The notes beneath the pieces are model-generated. The model made no database searches. It was not told the origin of the DNA and saw only the letters and a program-made list of their open reading frames with translations. A DNA stretch of 44,047 nt from NCBI GenBank assembly GCA_964604875.1, contig CAZSAC010000008.1, forward strand, positions 1-44,047, in the 5' to 3' direction. The translations under genes were made by a program, and so were the position numbers. Source of the stretch: JAVVSR01 sp964604875. Lineage in GTDB: Bacteria; Bacillota; Clostridia; Christensenellales; CAG-917. Below are positions 31,588 through 39,720 of this stretch, piece after piece (position 1 is the stretch's first letter; each line of letters begins with the position of its first letter).

Positions 31588-32658
31588 ATGTTTTTTAAAG
31601 CTATTAAGAGTCAAATGCTTAAAGTCATTGACTGGAAGGATGAAAGTCAAGATACCATAGTATACAGATTTGACGTTCCCGATAGATACGAAATTATGCG
31701 CGGTTCTCAACTCATCGTGAGGGAATCTCAGGTGGCAATTTTTGTGGTTGAAGGTAAAATTGCAGACGTATTTATGCCGGGTAGATATAAACTGGACAGT
31801 GAAAACTTGCCCGTTTTAACGTTGATTATGAACTGGAAATACGCCTTTGAAAACCCCTATAAAGGCGACGTATATTTTATAAACACCAAGCAATTTACAA
31901 ACCAAAAGTGGGGTACGTCCAACCCGATTATGATGAGAGACGCCGATTTCGGCTTGATAAGATTGAGAGGCTATGGCATTTATTCTTATCGAGTTAACGA
32001 CGCCGCAAAGCTTATACGTGAGTTAGCCGGCTCAAATAAACAGTTTAAAACTGAAAATATTGCCGATCAACTGCGCAAAATGGTGCTTAGTACAGTTACC
32101 GACGTAATTGCCGAAATGAAAGTGCCTGCTTTGGATTTAGCGATGCAATATGAGGAAATCAGCATTGCCTCAAAGGAAAAACTTTTGGAAAGATTTGCTC
32201 AATTCGGCTTTGAAATTTCCGACTTCTATGTTGAAAACCTATCTTTGCCGGAAGAAGTAGAAAAGACGCTTGACACGCGTACCTCTATGGGCGTGTTGGG
32301 TGATAAGATGGGTACTTATACGCAATATCAAGCGGCTCAGGCGATGCGTGACGCAGCCAAAAACGAAGGCGGCGGGCTTGTCGGCGCAGGAGTGGGTTTA
32401 GGCGCAGGCTTGGGTATCGGCGGGGTTTTTGCCGACGCATTCAAGAACGTACAAGACCAACCCAGACAGACTGAAGTTAAAAGCCAGCAAGATACAGTGA
32501 CTTGCGCTAAATGCGGACATCAATGCTTGGCGACTGCAAAATTCTGTCCCGAGTGTGGTGAAAATGTTTCTAAACCCAAAACAAAGTTTTGCCCAGAATG
32601 TGGAAGTCAAATTTCAGCGGGCGCAAAATTCTGCCCCGAATGTGGCAAAAAAATATAA
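31588..32658 (+). CDS. SPFH-domain protein with C-terminal double zinc ribbon (YdjI-like)
   Basis: The 356-residue protein has an N-terminal SPFH/band-7-like domain (about 20-240) of the COG4260 (YdjI, formerly 'virion core protein') type. A Gly-rich hinge follows (about 260-290: Gly-Gly-Gly-Leu-Val-Gly-Ala-Gly). Two Cys4 zinc ribbons end it; the first has Cys306, Cys309, Cys320 and Cys323, and the second follows at once with the same Phe-Cys-Pro-Glu-Cys-Gly motif. There is no clear transmembrane helix, so it probably associates with the membrane peripherally as an oligomer. In Bacillus subtilis, YdjI recruits PspA to stressed membranes together with YdjG and YdjH. The YdjG-like partner here follows by 3 bp, which supports a membrane-maintenance role. 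Confidence 0.88.
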   Translation: MFFKAIKSQMLKVIDWKDESQDTIVYRFDVPDRYEIMRGSQLIVRESQVAIFVVEGKIADVFMPGRYKLDSENLPVLTLIMNWKYAFENPYKGDVYFINTKQFTNQKWGTSNPIMMRDADFGLIRLRGYGIYSYRVNDAAKLIRELAGSNKQFKTENIADQLRKMVLSTVTDVIAEMKVPALDLAMQYEEISIASKEKLLERFAQFGFEISDFYVENLSLPEEVEKTLDTRTSMGVLGDKMGTYTQYQAAQAMRDAAKNEGGGLVGAGVGLGAGLGIGGVFADAFKNVQDQPRQTEVKSQQDTVTCAKCGHQCLATAKFCPECGENVSKPKTKFCPECGSQISAGAKFCPECGKKI

Positions 32659-32661
32659 GAT

Positions 32662-33765
32662 ATGGCAGCTATTAATCCTCAATCGGTTGATACCTCAACC
32701 GGTGAAGAAAACTTAAATCAGAAAAATTCATCCGTAGTCAAATGTAAAACTTGTGGAGCGGATATGGTTTTCGACATCAAAAAAGGCGCGCTTGCTTGTC
32801 CTTATTGCGATAATACGGAGGGAATATCTGCAAATGTTTTCGACGTTGAGCAGGACTTGTCAACTTTTGATGAAACTTTATTGCGTCCCGAAGAGGGCGC
32901 CATTACGTATCTTTGTCCAAACTGCCACGCAAAAACAGTGATGCACCAGTTTGGCGCGTCTGCAAAATGTCCTTTCTGCGGGGCGACCAACATTTTGTCG
33001 GTTGACGAGCTTCCGGGTATGTCACCCAATGCGATTCTGCCTTTTAAAATTACAAAGGAGCAGGCGTCGGATAACAGCTTGAAATGGATAAAAAGGAAGT
33101 GGTTTGCTCCCAATAAATTGAAAAAATCCTTTCAAGCAAAAAATCTTAGCGCGCTTTATGCCCCTACATATACCTTTGACGCTGAAACCTTCAGCTCATA
33201 TGAAGGAAAGCTTGGTGAAGAATACACTGTAACAACAGGGTCGGGCAAGAATAGGCGCACGGAAACACGTGTAAGATGGTTTAAGGTTAGTGGCACACAT
33301 AGCAGTTTTTTTGATGACGTTTTGGTAGAAGCAAGCCCAACGCTAGAGCAAAGTATGTTTGAAAAAGTGGGGGCGTTCGATACCAAAAACGCCGTGGAAT
33401 ATAAGAAAGAATTTATTGCAGGTTTTGCCTCTGAAAGGCACGATATTGGCGTAAATGATGCTTTCGTAACGGCGCAAGAAAAGATGAAAAAGGTTATCCG
33501 CAGCGAAATTTTGGCAAAATATGACTACGATAGAGTGGACTATTTAAACGTTAACACCAATTTCGGCAAAAAAACCTTTAAGCATATTTTGGTTCCGCTA
33601 TGGTGCGCAGGCTTTAAGTTCAAAGAAAAACTGTATAAATATTTAGTCAACGGCCGTTCGGGACTGGTTGGCGGTAAAACTCCTGTTTCTCCCTTTAAAG
33701 TTGGGCTATGCGTTTTAGCGGGCGTTGCGATAGTTGTGTTGTTGTATTGGTTGATGACAAAGTGA
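32662..33765 (+). CDS. YdjG-like zinc-ribbon membrane protein
   Basis: A 367-residue protein with two N-terminal zinc ribbons: Cys28, Cys31, Cys46, Cys49, and Cys85, Cys88, Cys103, Cys106. A long soluble middle region follows, with a Tyr-Ala-Pro-Thr-Tyr-Thr-Phe-Asp motif near residue 170 typical of the family often mislabelled as a PriA/TFIIB-like zinc finger. One C-terminal transmembrane helix lies at about residues 345-365. It starts 3 bp after the SPFH gene's stop with no clear SD, so translation probably depends on coupling. The SPFH/YdjG pair resembles the Bacillus ydjG-ydjH-ydjI part of the PspA system, but no pspA or ydjH is present in the window. Function in membrane stress is inferred from that parallel. 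Confidence 0.82.
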   Translation: MAAINPQSVDTSTGEENLNQKNSSVVKCKTCGADMVFDIKKGALACPYCDNTEGISANVFDVEQDLSTFDETLLRPEEGAITYLCPNCHAKTVMHQFGASAKCPFCGATNILSVDELPGMSPNAILPFKITKEQASDNSLKWIKRKWFAPNKLKKSFQAKNLSALYAPTYTFDAETFSSYEGKLGEEYTVTTGSGKNRRTETRVRWFKVSGTHSSFFDDVLVEASPTLEQSMFEKVGAFDTKNAVEYKKEFIAGFASERHDIGVNDAFVTAQEKMKKVIRSEILAKYDYDRVDYLNVNTNFGKKTFKHILVPLWCAGFKFKEKLYKYLVNGRSGLVGGKTPVSPFKVGLCVLAGVAIVVLLYWLMTK

Positions 33766-33770
33766 TAAAA

Positions 33771-33795
33771 CAATTTAAATTGCAAATAATATAAT
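33771..33795 (+). promoter_or_regulatory. Palindrome and possible -10 upstream of the DUF1858 gene
   Basis: CAATTTAAATTG (33771-33782) is a perfect 12-bp palindrome, followed by TATAAT at 33790-33795. No good -35 is found 17 bp upstream, so either an activated promoter or read-through from the SPFH pair is possible. Confidence 0.35.
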
Positions 33796-33810
33796 TATTG
33801 GAGGTTATAT

Positions 33811-34017
33811 ATGACAAAAATTACTGCCGATACTCTTATCGGAGATTTATTAAATGATAGCAAGGTTGATGCAATCGCAGAGGTGCTTTTTAGCGTTGGT
33901 ATGCATTGTTTAGGATGCGCCGTGGCTCACGGAGAAACAGTTGGAGAGGCTGCTCAGGTACACGGGCTTGACGTAAACGAGCTTATCGCAAAGCTGAATG
34001 AGGCAGCGAATTCTTAA
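33811..34017 (+). CDS. DUF1858 redox-disulfide domain protein
   Basis: A 68-residue single-domain protein matching the hybrid-cluster-protein-associated DUF1858 family in length and pattern. It has an N-terminal Ile-x-x-Asp-Thr-Leu-Ile-Gly-like helix start, then Gly-Met-His-Cys-Leu-Gly-Cys-Ala with the CxxC pair (residues 34 and 37), then Gly-Glu-Thr-Val-Gly-Glu-Ala-Ala. The CxxC is thought to be redox active, but no partner is proven. SD GGAGG is at 33800-33804. The stop overlaps the XRE-cupin start (TAATG), so the two are translationally coupled and may form a redox-linked regulatory pair. Confidence 0.9.
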   Translation: MTKITADTLIGDLLNDSKVDAIAEVLFSVGMHCLGCAVAHGETVGEAAQVHGLDVNELIAKLNEAANS

Positions 34018-34565
34018 TGGAAAACGTCAAAAAATCAATTAATACACGCTTGGCGGAGTTGCGTACTTTTTCGGATTTTTCCTGCGCTGATATGGCGCAG
34101 AAACTGGGCATATGTGAAGAGGAATACGTCAATTTTGAAAGCGGAAAAGAAGAAGTTCCTATTTGGCTGGTTTATAAATTTGCCAGCCTTGTCGATATGG
34201 AACCTTCTTACATAATTAATGGAACGGTGCCAACAAAAAAGAACGCGGCAGTCGTATATGAAAACAAGGGCGAAACCGTGGAAAGATACCCCGGATATTC
34301 CTTTATGTCCTTGGCGCCAGATTTTTTGGAAAAACAAATGAAACCGATGTTGGTGACAATTTCCCCTACCGATAAGCCCGAACTGGTATGTCACGGCGGA
34401 CAGGAATTTAATTATGTAATTGAAGGATTATTGCGTGTTATCGTGGGCGACGAGGAGTTTTACCTAAGGAAGGGCGATAGCATCTATTTTGACCCCAGCT
34501 TGCCCCACGCTCAACTGGCAATGGGTGAAGGAACAGCAAAATTTATAACCGTAATAAACGACTAA
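34017..34565 (+). CDS. XRE-family regulator with C-terminal cupin domain
   Basis: The 182-residue protein joins an N-terminal helix-turn-helix (about residues 7-65, including Met-Ala-Gln-Lys-Leu-Gly-Ile) to a cupin_2 barrel (about 105-180). The cupin core has His126-Gly-Gly-Gln-Glu-Phe-Asn-Tyr-Val-Ile-Glu-Gly, then Leu-Arg-Lys-Gly-Asp-Ser, Phe-Asp-Pro and Pro-His. This is the common XRE-cupin architecture of small-molecule-sensing regulators. The helix-turn-helix is divergent, so DNA binding may be weak or the cupin may be the main function. It is coupled to DUF1858 by a one-base TAATG overlap and closed by a strong terminator. Confidence 0.88.
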   Translation: MENVKKSINTRLAELRTFSDFSCADMAQKLGICEEEYVNFESGKEEVPIWLVYKFASLVDMEPSYIINGTVPTKKNAAVVYENKGETVERYPGYSFMSLAPDFLEKQMKPMLVTISPTDKPELVCHGGQEFNYVIEGLLRVIVGDEEFYLRKGDSIYFDPSLPHAQLAMGEGTAKFITVIND

Positions 34566-34579
34566 GCCAAACATTTTTG

Positions 34580-34607
34580 CACCCCTAAAATATAGGGGTG
34601 TTTTTTT
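34580..34607 (+). terminator. Rho-independent terminator after the XRE-cupin gene
   Basis: CACCCCTA (34580-34587), loop AAATA, TAGGGGTG (34593-34600), then seven T. Confidence 0.93.
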
Positions 34608-34631
34608 ATGTCATAAACTCAAAATCCTATA

Positions 34632-35789
34632 TTGGATAAATTTAAATATATACCACAAAATAAAATCGTGGTAAAAAAATATGGTAAGCTGATTATATTT
34701 ATTGCGGTAGTAGCCCTGCTTGTAATAAATTTTACTTGGACGACGCAAATATTTAATATGGTTTTAAAGGTCTTAAAACCCGTATTTATGGCGTTGTTTT
34801 TTGCATTGATTTTCAATATACCAACAACCTTTCTGGAGAATAAAATTTTCCGCTTCAAGAAAGAAAAATTTAAACGCCCAGTGGCTTTGATTTGCGCCTA
34901 TACTTTCTTTTTGGGCATTATGGCGCTTGCATTTTACATTTTGGTTCCACAGCTATATTCCAGCTTAAAAGCATTGTTTGCATCGCTTCCTCAATATATG
35001 GCGTCGGCAAATCAATATTTGGATAAGTTGTTGTTGCATTTCAGCGTATCCGAGGAAAAGCGTTTGCAAATCATCGAGGGTATAAAAACTGCAGTATCAG
35101 AATATGTTGGGGGAATTGCAGGAGGTTTACCGCAGGCTATAGAAGTTATAAAACTTAGCGCAGGCGCAATAACAAATCTTGTATTTGCATTAGTGCTATC
35201 TGTGTTTATGTTATCGGGGAAAGAAAAGCTCTGCAGTCAACTATGGCGGTTTATGTATTCAGTTTTGCCTGTTAAAGTGTCAACAACGTTAAGAAACTGG
35301 ACAAAAATAACGACGACAGTTTTTTCAAGCTTTTTGGGCGGACAGCTTATTGAGGCTTTACTTTTGGGCACTATGGCATTTATAGGAATGCTGATTTTAC
35401 GATTGCCTTACGCGTTGCTTATCGCCACAATTTTGGCGTTTGTCAATGTAATTCCACTTGTGGGTGCGTACATCGGCGCAGTTTTAGGCTTTTTAATTAT
35501 ATCCTTTATTTCATTAAAATCTGCAATCATTTTTTTGATTTTTGTTTCTCTGTTACAAATGACGGAGGGAAATTTCATATATCCGCGCGTGGTTGGCAGA
35601 AGCTTGGGATTATCAGGTTTTTGGGTGCTTTCGGCGGTTTTAATATGTGGCGGACTATTCGGCTTTTGGGGGATAATTTTAGGCGTACCCGCGGTTGCGG
35701 TGATTTATAAGATTCTCGGTAGAAGAATTGGAAAAATGCCCGAGGCGGGAATGCTTTTGCCAACGTCCTTAAAAAAACCTACACAATAG
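34632..35789 (+). CDS. AI-2E-family permease
   Basis: A membrane protein of up to 385 residues with the PF01594 layout: hydrophobic segments at about 17-34 and 38-60, a third near 80-100, an amphipathic soluble section, then five more helices with Gly-Gly-x-Leu-Ile-Glu-Ala and a late Val-Ile-Pro-Leu-Val-Gly-Ala-Tyr-Ile-Gly. Members export or exchange small molecules or ions; AI-2 transport is proven only for a few. The start is doubtful. An in-frame stop lies at 34614 and no ATG occurs before 34757, so TTG at 34632 or GTG at 34668 must be used; neither has a good SD. The 3' end overlaps spmB, which is convergent, by 21 bp. Confidence 0.88.
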   Translation: MDKFKYIPQNKIVVKKYGKLIIFIAVVALLVINFTWTTQIFNMVLKVLKPVFMALFFALIFNIPTTFLENKIFRFKKEKFKRPVALICAYTFFLGIMALAFYILVPQLYSSLKALFASLPQYMASANQYLDKLLLHFSVSEEKRLQIIEGIKTAVSEYVGGIAGGLPQAIEVIKLSAGAITNLVFALVLSVFMLSGKEKLCSQLWRFMYSVLPVKVSTTLRNWTKITTTVFSSFLGGQLIEALLLGTMAFIGMLILRLPYALLIATILAFVNVIPLVGAYIGAVLGFLIISFISLKSAIIFLIFVSLLQMTEGNFIYPRVVGRSLGLSGFWVLSAVLICGGLFGFWGIILGVPAVAVIYKILGRRIGKMPEAGMLLPTSLKKPTQ

Positions 35790-36275
35790 GCAAGCGACTA
35801 TCGCGCCTATAAACGATGCGCTTAAGGCAATAGGAATTGCGCTTCTAAGTTTTTTAACCCGACTGGCAGAAAAATATACCGCAGCAATATAAAATATGGT
35901 TTCGGTGCTTCCCATAATGACGGCGGCGCACTTTCCAATATAGCTGTCCGCACCGTGCTCTTCAAAAATTGTTTCTAATAAAGCGAGGCTCCCGTTGCCG
36001 CTTACAGGGCGTAAAAGCAACAACTCGGCAAGCTCGGCAGGAATTCCGAAAAACGCCAAAGGCTTGGCAAGAATTTGACTTAAGTTGTCGGATAAACCGC
36101 TTACCCTGAAAAGTTGGATACAAATAAATATGGCGGCTATATAAGGAAATACCGTGCCAATTAACTTTAAGGCTTCTTTCGCGCCGTCGACAAAACATTC
36201 GTAAACATTTTGTTTTTTTACGACCGCAATTATAATCAATATAACGATTAACGCAGGGATAATATAGGATGTCAT
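35769..36275 (-). CDS. spmB: Spore maturation protein B
   Basis: A 168-residue membrane protein with the nucleoside-recognition (Gate) domain of SpmB: Ala-Leu-Lys-Leu-Ile-Gly-Thr-Val-Phe-Pro-Tyr, Arg-Pro-Val-Ser-Gly-Asn-Gly-Ser and Gly-Ser-Thr-Glu-Thr-Ile-Phe-Tyr are family hallmarks. SpmA and SpmB together affect spore core dehydration in Bacillus and Clostridium, although homologues also occur outside spore formers. Length matches the family (about 175). The start overlaps the spmA stop by four bases. The 3' end overlaps the AI-2E permease gene tail to tail, so no terminator separates them. Confidence 0.93.
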   Translation of the reverse strand: MTSYIIPALIVILIIIAVVKKQNVYECFVDGAKEALKLIGTVFPYIAAIFICIQLFRVSGLSDNLSQILAKPLAFFGIPAELAELLLLRPVSGNGSLALLETIFEEHGADSYIGKCAAVIMGSTETIFYIAAVYFSASRVKKLRSAIPIALSASFIGAIVACLLCRFF

Positions 36276-36820
36276 CTGGTAAATATTTTTACAAGGATAA
36301 TTCCGGTTAAGGTGGAGACGGCGGTTGCTATTAGCGAGGGTATAATTATTGATGACGGAGAGGCGCTTCCGTGAGTTCCCATAAGCGCCATAACCGTTGC
36401 GGGAAGAAGTTGAATTGAGGTGGCGTTTATAACCAAAAACATTATCATATTTTTACTTGCGCTTTCCGAGCCCGTGTCCATGGCGGCAATGGCTTTTATG
36501 CCTGCCGGCGTCGCCGCGCCGCCCATACCAAGCATATTAGAGGCGAGGTTTACTGCGATATATGAATGAGCCGCATCGCTTTCGCCCTTAAAAAGCTTTT
36601 GCGTAATAGGAGTAAATAGGTTGGCGATTTTTTTGTCCAAAGAGGTTTTTTCCATCATTTTTAAAACCGACAGCCAAAGCGCGTAGATTGCAAGCATTTT
36701 AAAGGATAGGGTAATTGCGTTCATTCCTCCGTCCAGCATCACCGTTACGACGCTTTCGGGCGAAATAAAACATATCAAAACAATCGATATAACTACGAGT
36801 ACAACAAATATAGCGTTCAT
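36272..36820 (-). CDS. spmA: Spore maturation protein A
   Basis: A Gate-domain membrane protein of 182 residues. I chose the ATG at 36820 because GAGGG sits five bases upstream; a longer reading from TTG at 36844 would put that SD inside the gene. Family hallmarks are Met-Asn-Ala-Ile-Thr-Leu-Ser near the N-terminus, Asn-Leu-Ala-Ser-Asn-Met-Leu-Gly-Met-Gly-Gly-Ala-Ala-Thr-Pro-Ala-Gly in the middle and Asn-Ala-Thr-Ser-Ile-Gln-Leu-Leu-Pro later. It is paired with spmB in one operon, divergent from metG. I see no clear sporulation-sigma promoter upstream. Confidence 0.93.
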   Translation of the reverse strand: MNAIFVVLVVISIVLICFISPESVVTVMLDGGMNAITLSFKMLAIYALWLSVLKMMEKTSLDKKIANLFTPITQKLFKGESDAAHSYIAVNLASNMLGMGGAATPAGIKAIAAMDTGSESASKNMIMFLVINATSIQLLPATVMALMGTHGSASPSSIIIPSLIATAVSTLTGIILVKIFTR

Positions 36821-36839
36821 AAAATCCCTCAAAATCGGC

Positions 36840-36857
36840 AACAATAGCTATATTGTT
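36840..36857. repeat. Inverted repeat in the spmA leader region
   Basis: AACAATA (36840-36846), GCTA, TATTGTT (36851-36857): a perfect 7-bp inverted repeat 20 bp upstream of spmA. A possible operator; no T-run suggests a terminator. Confidence 0.4.
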
Positions 36858-36954
36858 ACCAATAAAGGATACGCTGCTAAAGTAGGAATATGATTATAAT
36901 ATAGTTATTAAAATGCTAAGCTAGGTTAAAACTCGGTCTAAAACTATGTTTCGC

Positions 36955-36983
36955 TTTACATTTCTGCGCGCAAATAGTATAAT
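36955..36983 (+). promoter_or_regulatory. Promoter of the metG operon
   Basis: TTTACA at 36955-36960, a 17-bp spacer and TATAAT at 36978-36983. The leader is about 23 nt with SD AGGAGG just before the ATG, too short for a T-box or riboswitch. Confidence 0.85.
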
Positions 36984-37012
36984 ACGAAAAGATTAATTAC
37001 TAGGAGGCTCAT

Positions 37013-38947
37013 ATGTCCCAGAAACCATACTACATTACAACACCGATTTATTATCCATCAGGAAAGTGGCATTTAGGCACTTGCTATACAACTGTGGTTT
37101 GCGATGCAATCGCGCGGTTTAAGCGAATGTCGGGGTTTGATGTGTTTTATCTTACGGGTACGGATGAGCACGGGCAGAAGATTGAAAAAAAGGCTGCCGA
37201 AAGCGGACTTGACACCAAAAAATATTTGGATATTCAAATTGAAAGCCTTAAAAAAGTTTGGGATGTTTATGATATTTCTTACAACAAGTTTATCCGTACA
37301 ACCGACGCTGAGCACGAGGCGGCGGTAAAACGTATTTTCCAAAAGCTTTATGACAAAGGCGATATTTATAAAAGCGAATATGAGGGTTGGTATTGCGTCC
37401 CTTGTGAGTCTTTCTGGACAAAATCCCAATTAGTAGACGGCAAATGCCCCGACTGCGGTCGCCCCGTGGAAAAAACACGTGAAAGCAGTTATTTCTTCCG
37501 TCTTTCCAAATACCAAGACCGTATTTTAAAGCTATATGAGGAACACCCCGAATTTTTGGAGCCCAAAAGCAGAATGAACGAGATGGTAAACAATTTCTTA
37601 AAGCCGGGCCTACTGGATTTGTGTGTTACGAGAACATCGTTTAAGTGGGGCATTGAGGTTCCGTTTGACCCCGACCATATTATTTACGTTTGGATTGACG
37701 CCTTGACCAACTATATAACCGCCCTCGGCTATGAGAGCGACGACAATAGCTTGTTTAAAAAATATTGGCCGGCGGATATTCATATGATGGCAAAAGAAAT
37801 AATCCGTTTTCACAGCATAATTTGGCCGGCAATTTTGATGGCGTTGGATATCCCGTTGCCGAAAAAGATTTTTGGACACGGCTGGATTTTATTCGGTGGC
37901 GATAAAATGAGCAAGAGTACGGGAAACGTTATTGACCCGTTGATTTTGGCTGACCGCTATGGTATAGACGCAATACGGTTTTATCTATTGCGTGATATTC
38001 CTTTCGGCGTTGACGGAAATTATACAAACACCCTTTTGCTTAACCGCATAAACACGGATTTGGCAAACACATACGGAAATTTAATAAGCCGTACTATTGC
38101 GATGTTGTATCAGTATTGCGACGGTAAAATCCCTGACAAGGGCGACGTTTTACCTCAAGACGAGGAGTTGATTAACATTGCCCAAAGCCTTTTGAAGAAT
38201 GTTACTCAGCGTATGGATAATTTGGAAATCCCGGACGCAATAGGTGAAATATTTAAACTATTGCAAAGGGCAAACAAATATATTGACGAAACTACCCCTT
38301 GGGTTTTGTTTAAAGAAAAGGATATGGCGAGGCTATCTGCGGTGATGTATAATTTGGCGGAAACCATTCGTATTGCAACCGTAGCGTTGCTTCCGTTTAT
38401 GACAAGGGCAACCGTAACAGTTTTAGACGCCTTTGGAGTTGGAAAAGAAGGGCGTACCTTTGATAGCATCAAAAAGTTTGGCTATACTAAAGTCGGTACA
38501 CCCGTAAATAAAATTGCGCCGATATTCCCTAGGTATGATATCGCAAAAGAAAATGATGAGCTTGCAAAATTGTCTGATGATATAGAAGATAACGCCGTAG
38601 CTTCCGAGGAAGAAAAAAAGCCTGAAATAGGTTTGTCAGATTTTGAAAAACTTGATTTAAGAACAGGCAAAGTTTTAGCTTGCGAAAAGGTTGAAAAAGC
38701 TGATAAACTATTGCATTTAACAGTTGATTGCGGCGGCAAAAAAAGGAGTATTGTTTCGGGTATAGCCAAATATTATTCTCCTGAAGAAATGGTCGGGAAG
38801 ACCGTGGTAATTATTGCAAATTTGGCGCCTGTTAAACTTAGAGGGATATTAAGTGAGGGTATGATTTTATGCGCATCCGACGAAAACGGAAAGCTTGCAT
38901 TGGTATCTCCCGATAAGGAGCTTGACAGCGGCAGCGAGGTTAGATAA
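37013..38947 (+). CDS. metG: Methionyl-tRNA synthetase
   Basis: The 644-residue enzyme charges initiator and elongator tRNA-Met. Class I signatures are present: His-Leu-Gly-Thr (HIGH equivalent) near residue 20 and Lys-Met-Ser-Lys-Ser at 298-302. A zinc knuckle in the connective-peptide insert has Cys128, Cys131, Cys145 and Cys148. The anticodon-binding helical domain follows, and an EMAP-II-like tRNA-binding domain closes the protein (about 540-644), beginning Leu-Arg-Thr-Gly-Lys-Val. Length and fused C-terminal domain match the usual Firmicutes form. It has its own promoter, and its stop overlaps the tatD start (TAATG), heading a four-gene operon. Confidence 0.97.
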   Translation: MSQKPYYITTPIYYPSGKWHLGTCYTTVVCDAIARFKRMSGFDVFYLTGTDEHGQKIEKKAAESGLDTKKYLDIQIESLKKVWDVYDISYNKFIRTTDAEHEAAVKRIFQKLYDKGDIYKSEYEGWYCVPCESFWTKSQLVDGKCPDCGRPVEKTRESSYFFRLSKYQDRILKLYEEHPEFLEPKSRMNEMVNNFLKPGLLDLCVTRTSFKWGIEVPFDPDHIIYVWIDALTNYITALGYESDDNSLFKKYWPADIHMMAKEIIRFHSIIWPAILMALDIPLPKKIFGHGWILFGGDKMSKSTGNVIDPLILADRYGIDAIRFYLLRDIPFGVDGNYTNTLLLNRINTDLANTYGNLISRTIAMLYQYCDGKIPDKGDVLPQDEELINIAQSLLKNVTQRMDNLEIPDAIGEIFKLLQRANKYIDETTPWVLFKEKDMARLSAVMYNLAETIRIATVALLPFMTRATVTVLDAFGVGKEGRTFDSIKKFGYTKVGTPVNKIAPIFPRYDIAKENDELAKLSDDIEDNAVASEEEKKPEIGLSDFEKLDLRTGKVLACEKVEKADKLLHLTVDCGGKKRSIVSGIAKYYSPEEMVGKTVVIIANLAPVKLRGILSEGMILCASDENGKLALVSPDKELDSGSEVR

Positions 38948-39720
38948 TGCTTATTGACACGCATTGTCACTTGACAGATGAAAAACTTGAACCGAAAAAA
39001 GCCGAGATTGTAAAAAATTTGCTAGAAAATCAAATTGAGGCGGTCGTTGACGTAGGTTGCGATTATGCGTCTAGTATGGCGGCGGTTCAAAACTCGATAG
39101 AATACGACAATGTTTATTCCGCAGTGGGGATTCATCCTCACGATGCAAAAAACCGTAAAAACTCAGATTACGCGGATTTTGAAAAGCAGACAAAAAACAA
39201 AAAGGTTGTCGCAATAGGCGAAATTGGGTTGGATTATTTCTATGACTTATCGCCAAGAGATGTGCAAATCCAAGTATTTCGTGAACAAATTGAGTTGGCG
39301 CACGCGCTAAAATTGCCGATTATTTTTCATCTTAGAGACGCCTATTTGGACTTTTTAAAAATAGTAAAGGACGAAAAAAATTATTTAGAATACGGCGGAG
39401 TTTTGCATTGCTATTCGGGAAGCAGCGAATATATGACCGAGCTTAGGGACTTTGATTTTTATTATGGCTTTGACGGTCCGATAACCTATAAAAACGCAAG
39501 ACATTCCATAGAGGCTCTGTTGGCTACCGATATAAGACGTGTTCTGTTTGAGACGGATTCGCCTTATTTGTCTCCAGTGCCGCTTAGAGGCTCGATAAAT
39601 ATGCCAAACAACCTAAGCTACATTGTCGAAAAAGCGTCCTTAGTGTTGAATTTACCGAAAGAGAATCTTGTCGATATTTCTACACAAAATGCAAAAACTT
39701 TGTTTAACAGGATAAAATGA
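38947..39720 (+). CDS. tatD: TatD-family metal-dependent hydrolase (deoxyribonuclease)
   Basis: The 257-residue protein has the complete TatD metal site: His6 and His8 in Asp-Thr-His-Cys-His, Glu92 in Ile-Gly-Glu-Ile-Gly-Leu-Asp-Tyr, His128 in Phe-His-Leu-Arg, His154 in His-Cys-Tyr-Ser-Gly and Asp204 in Glu-Thr-Asp-Ser-Pro-Tyr. Family members act as 3'-5' exonucleases or related phosphoesterases. The position directly after metG is the classical Firmicutes arrangement (metG-yabD). It is coupled to metG by TAATG and to the radical SAM gene by ATGA. Confidence 0.95.
   Translation: MLIDTHCHLTDEKLEPKKAEIVKNLLENQIEAVVDVGCDYASSMAAVQNSIEYDNVYSAVGIHPHDAKNRKNSDYADFEKQTKNKKVVAIGEIGLDYFYDLSPRDVQIQVFREQIELAHALKLPIIFHLRDAYLDFLKIVKDEKNYLEYGGVLHCYSGSSEYMTELRDFDFYYGFDGPITYKNARHSIEALLATDIRRVLFETDSPYLSPVPLRGSINMPNNLSYIVEKASLVLNLPKENLVDISTQNAKTLFNRIK

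Noticed and set aside
32662..33765. YdjG-like gene as primosomal helicase PriA or TFIIB-like factor
   Set aside because: Only the zinc ribbons resemble those proteins; no helicase motifs exist and a C-terminal membrane helix is present.
36984..37012. T-box or S-adenosylmethionine riboswitch before metG
   Set aside because: A good promoter places the transcript start about 23 nt before the ATG, leaving no room for either.
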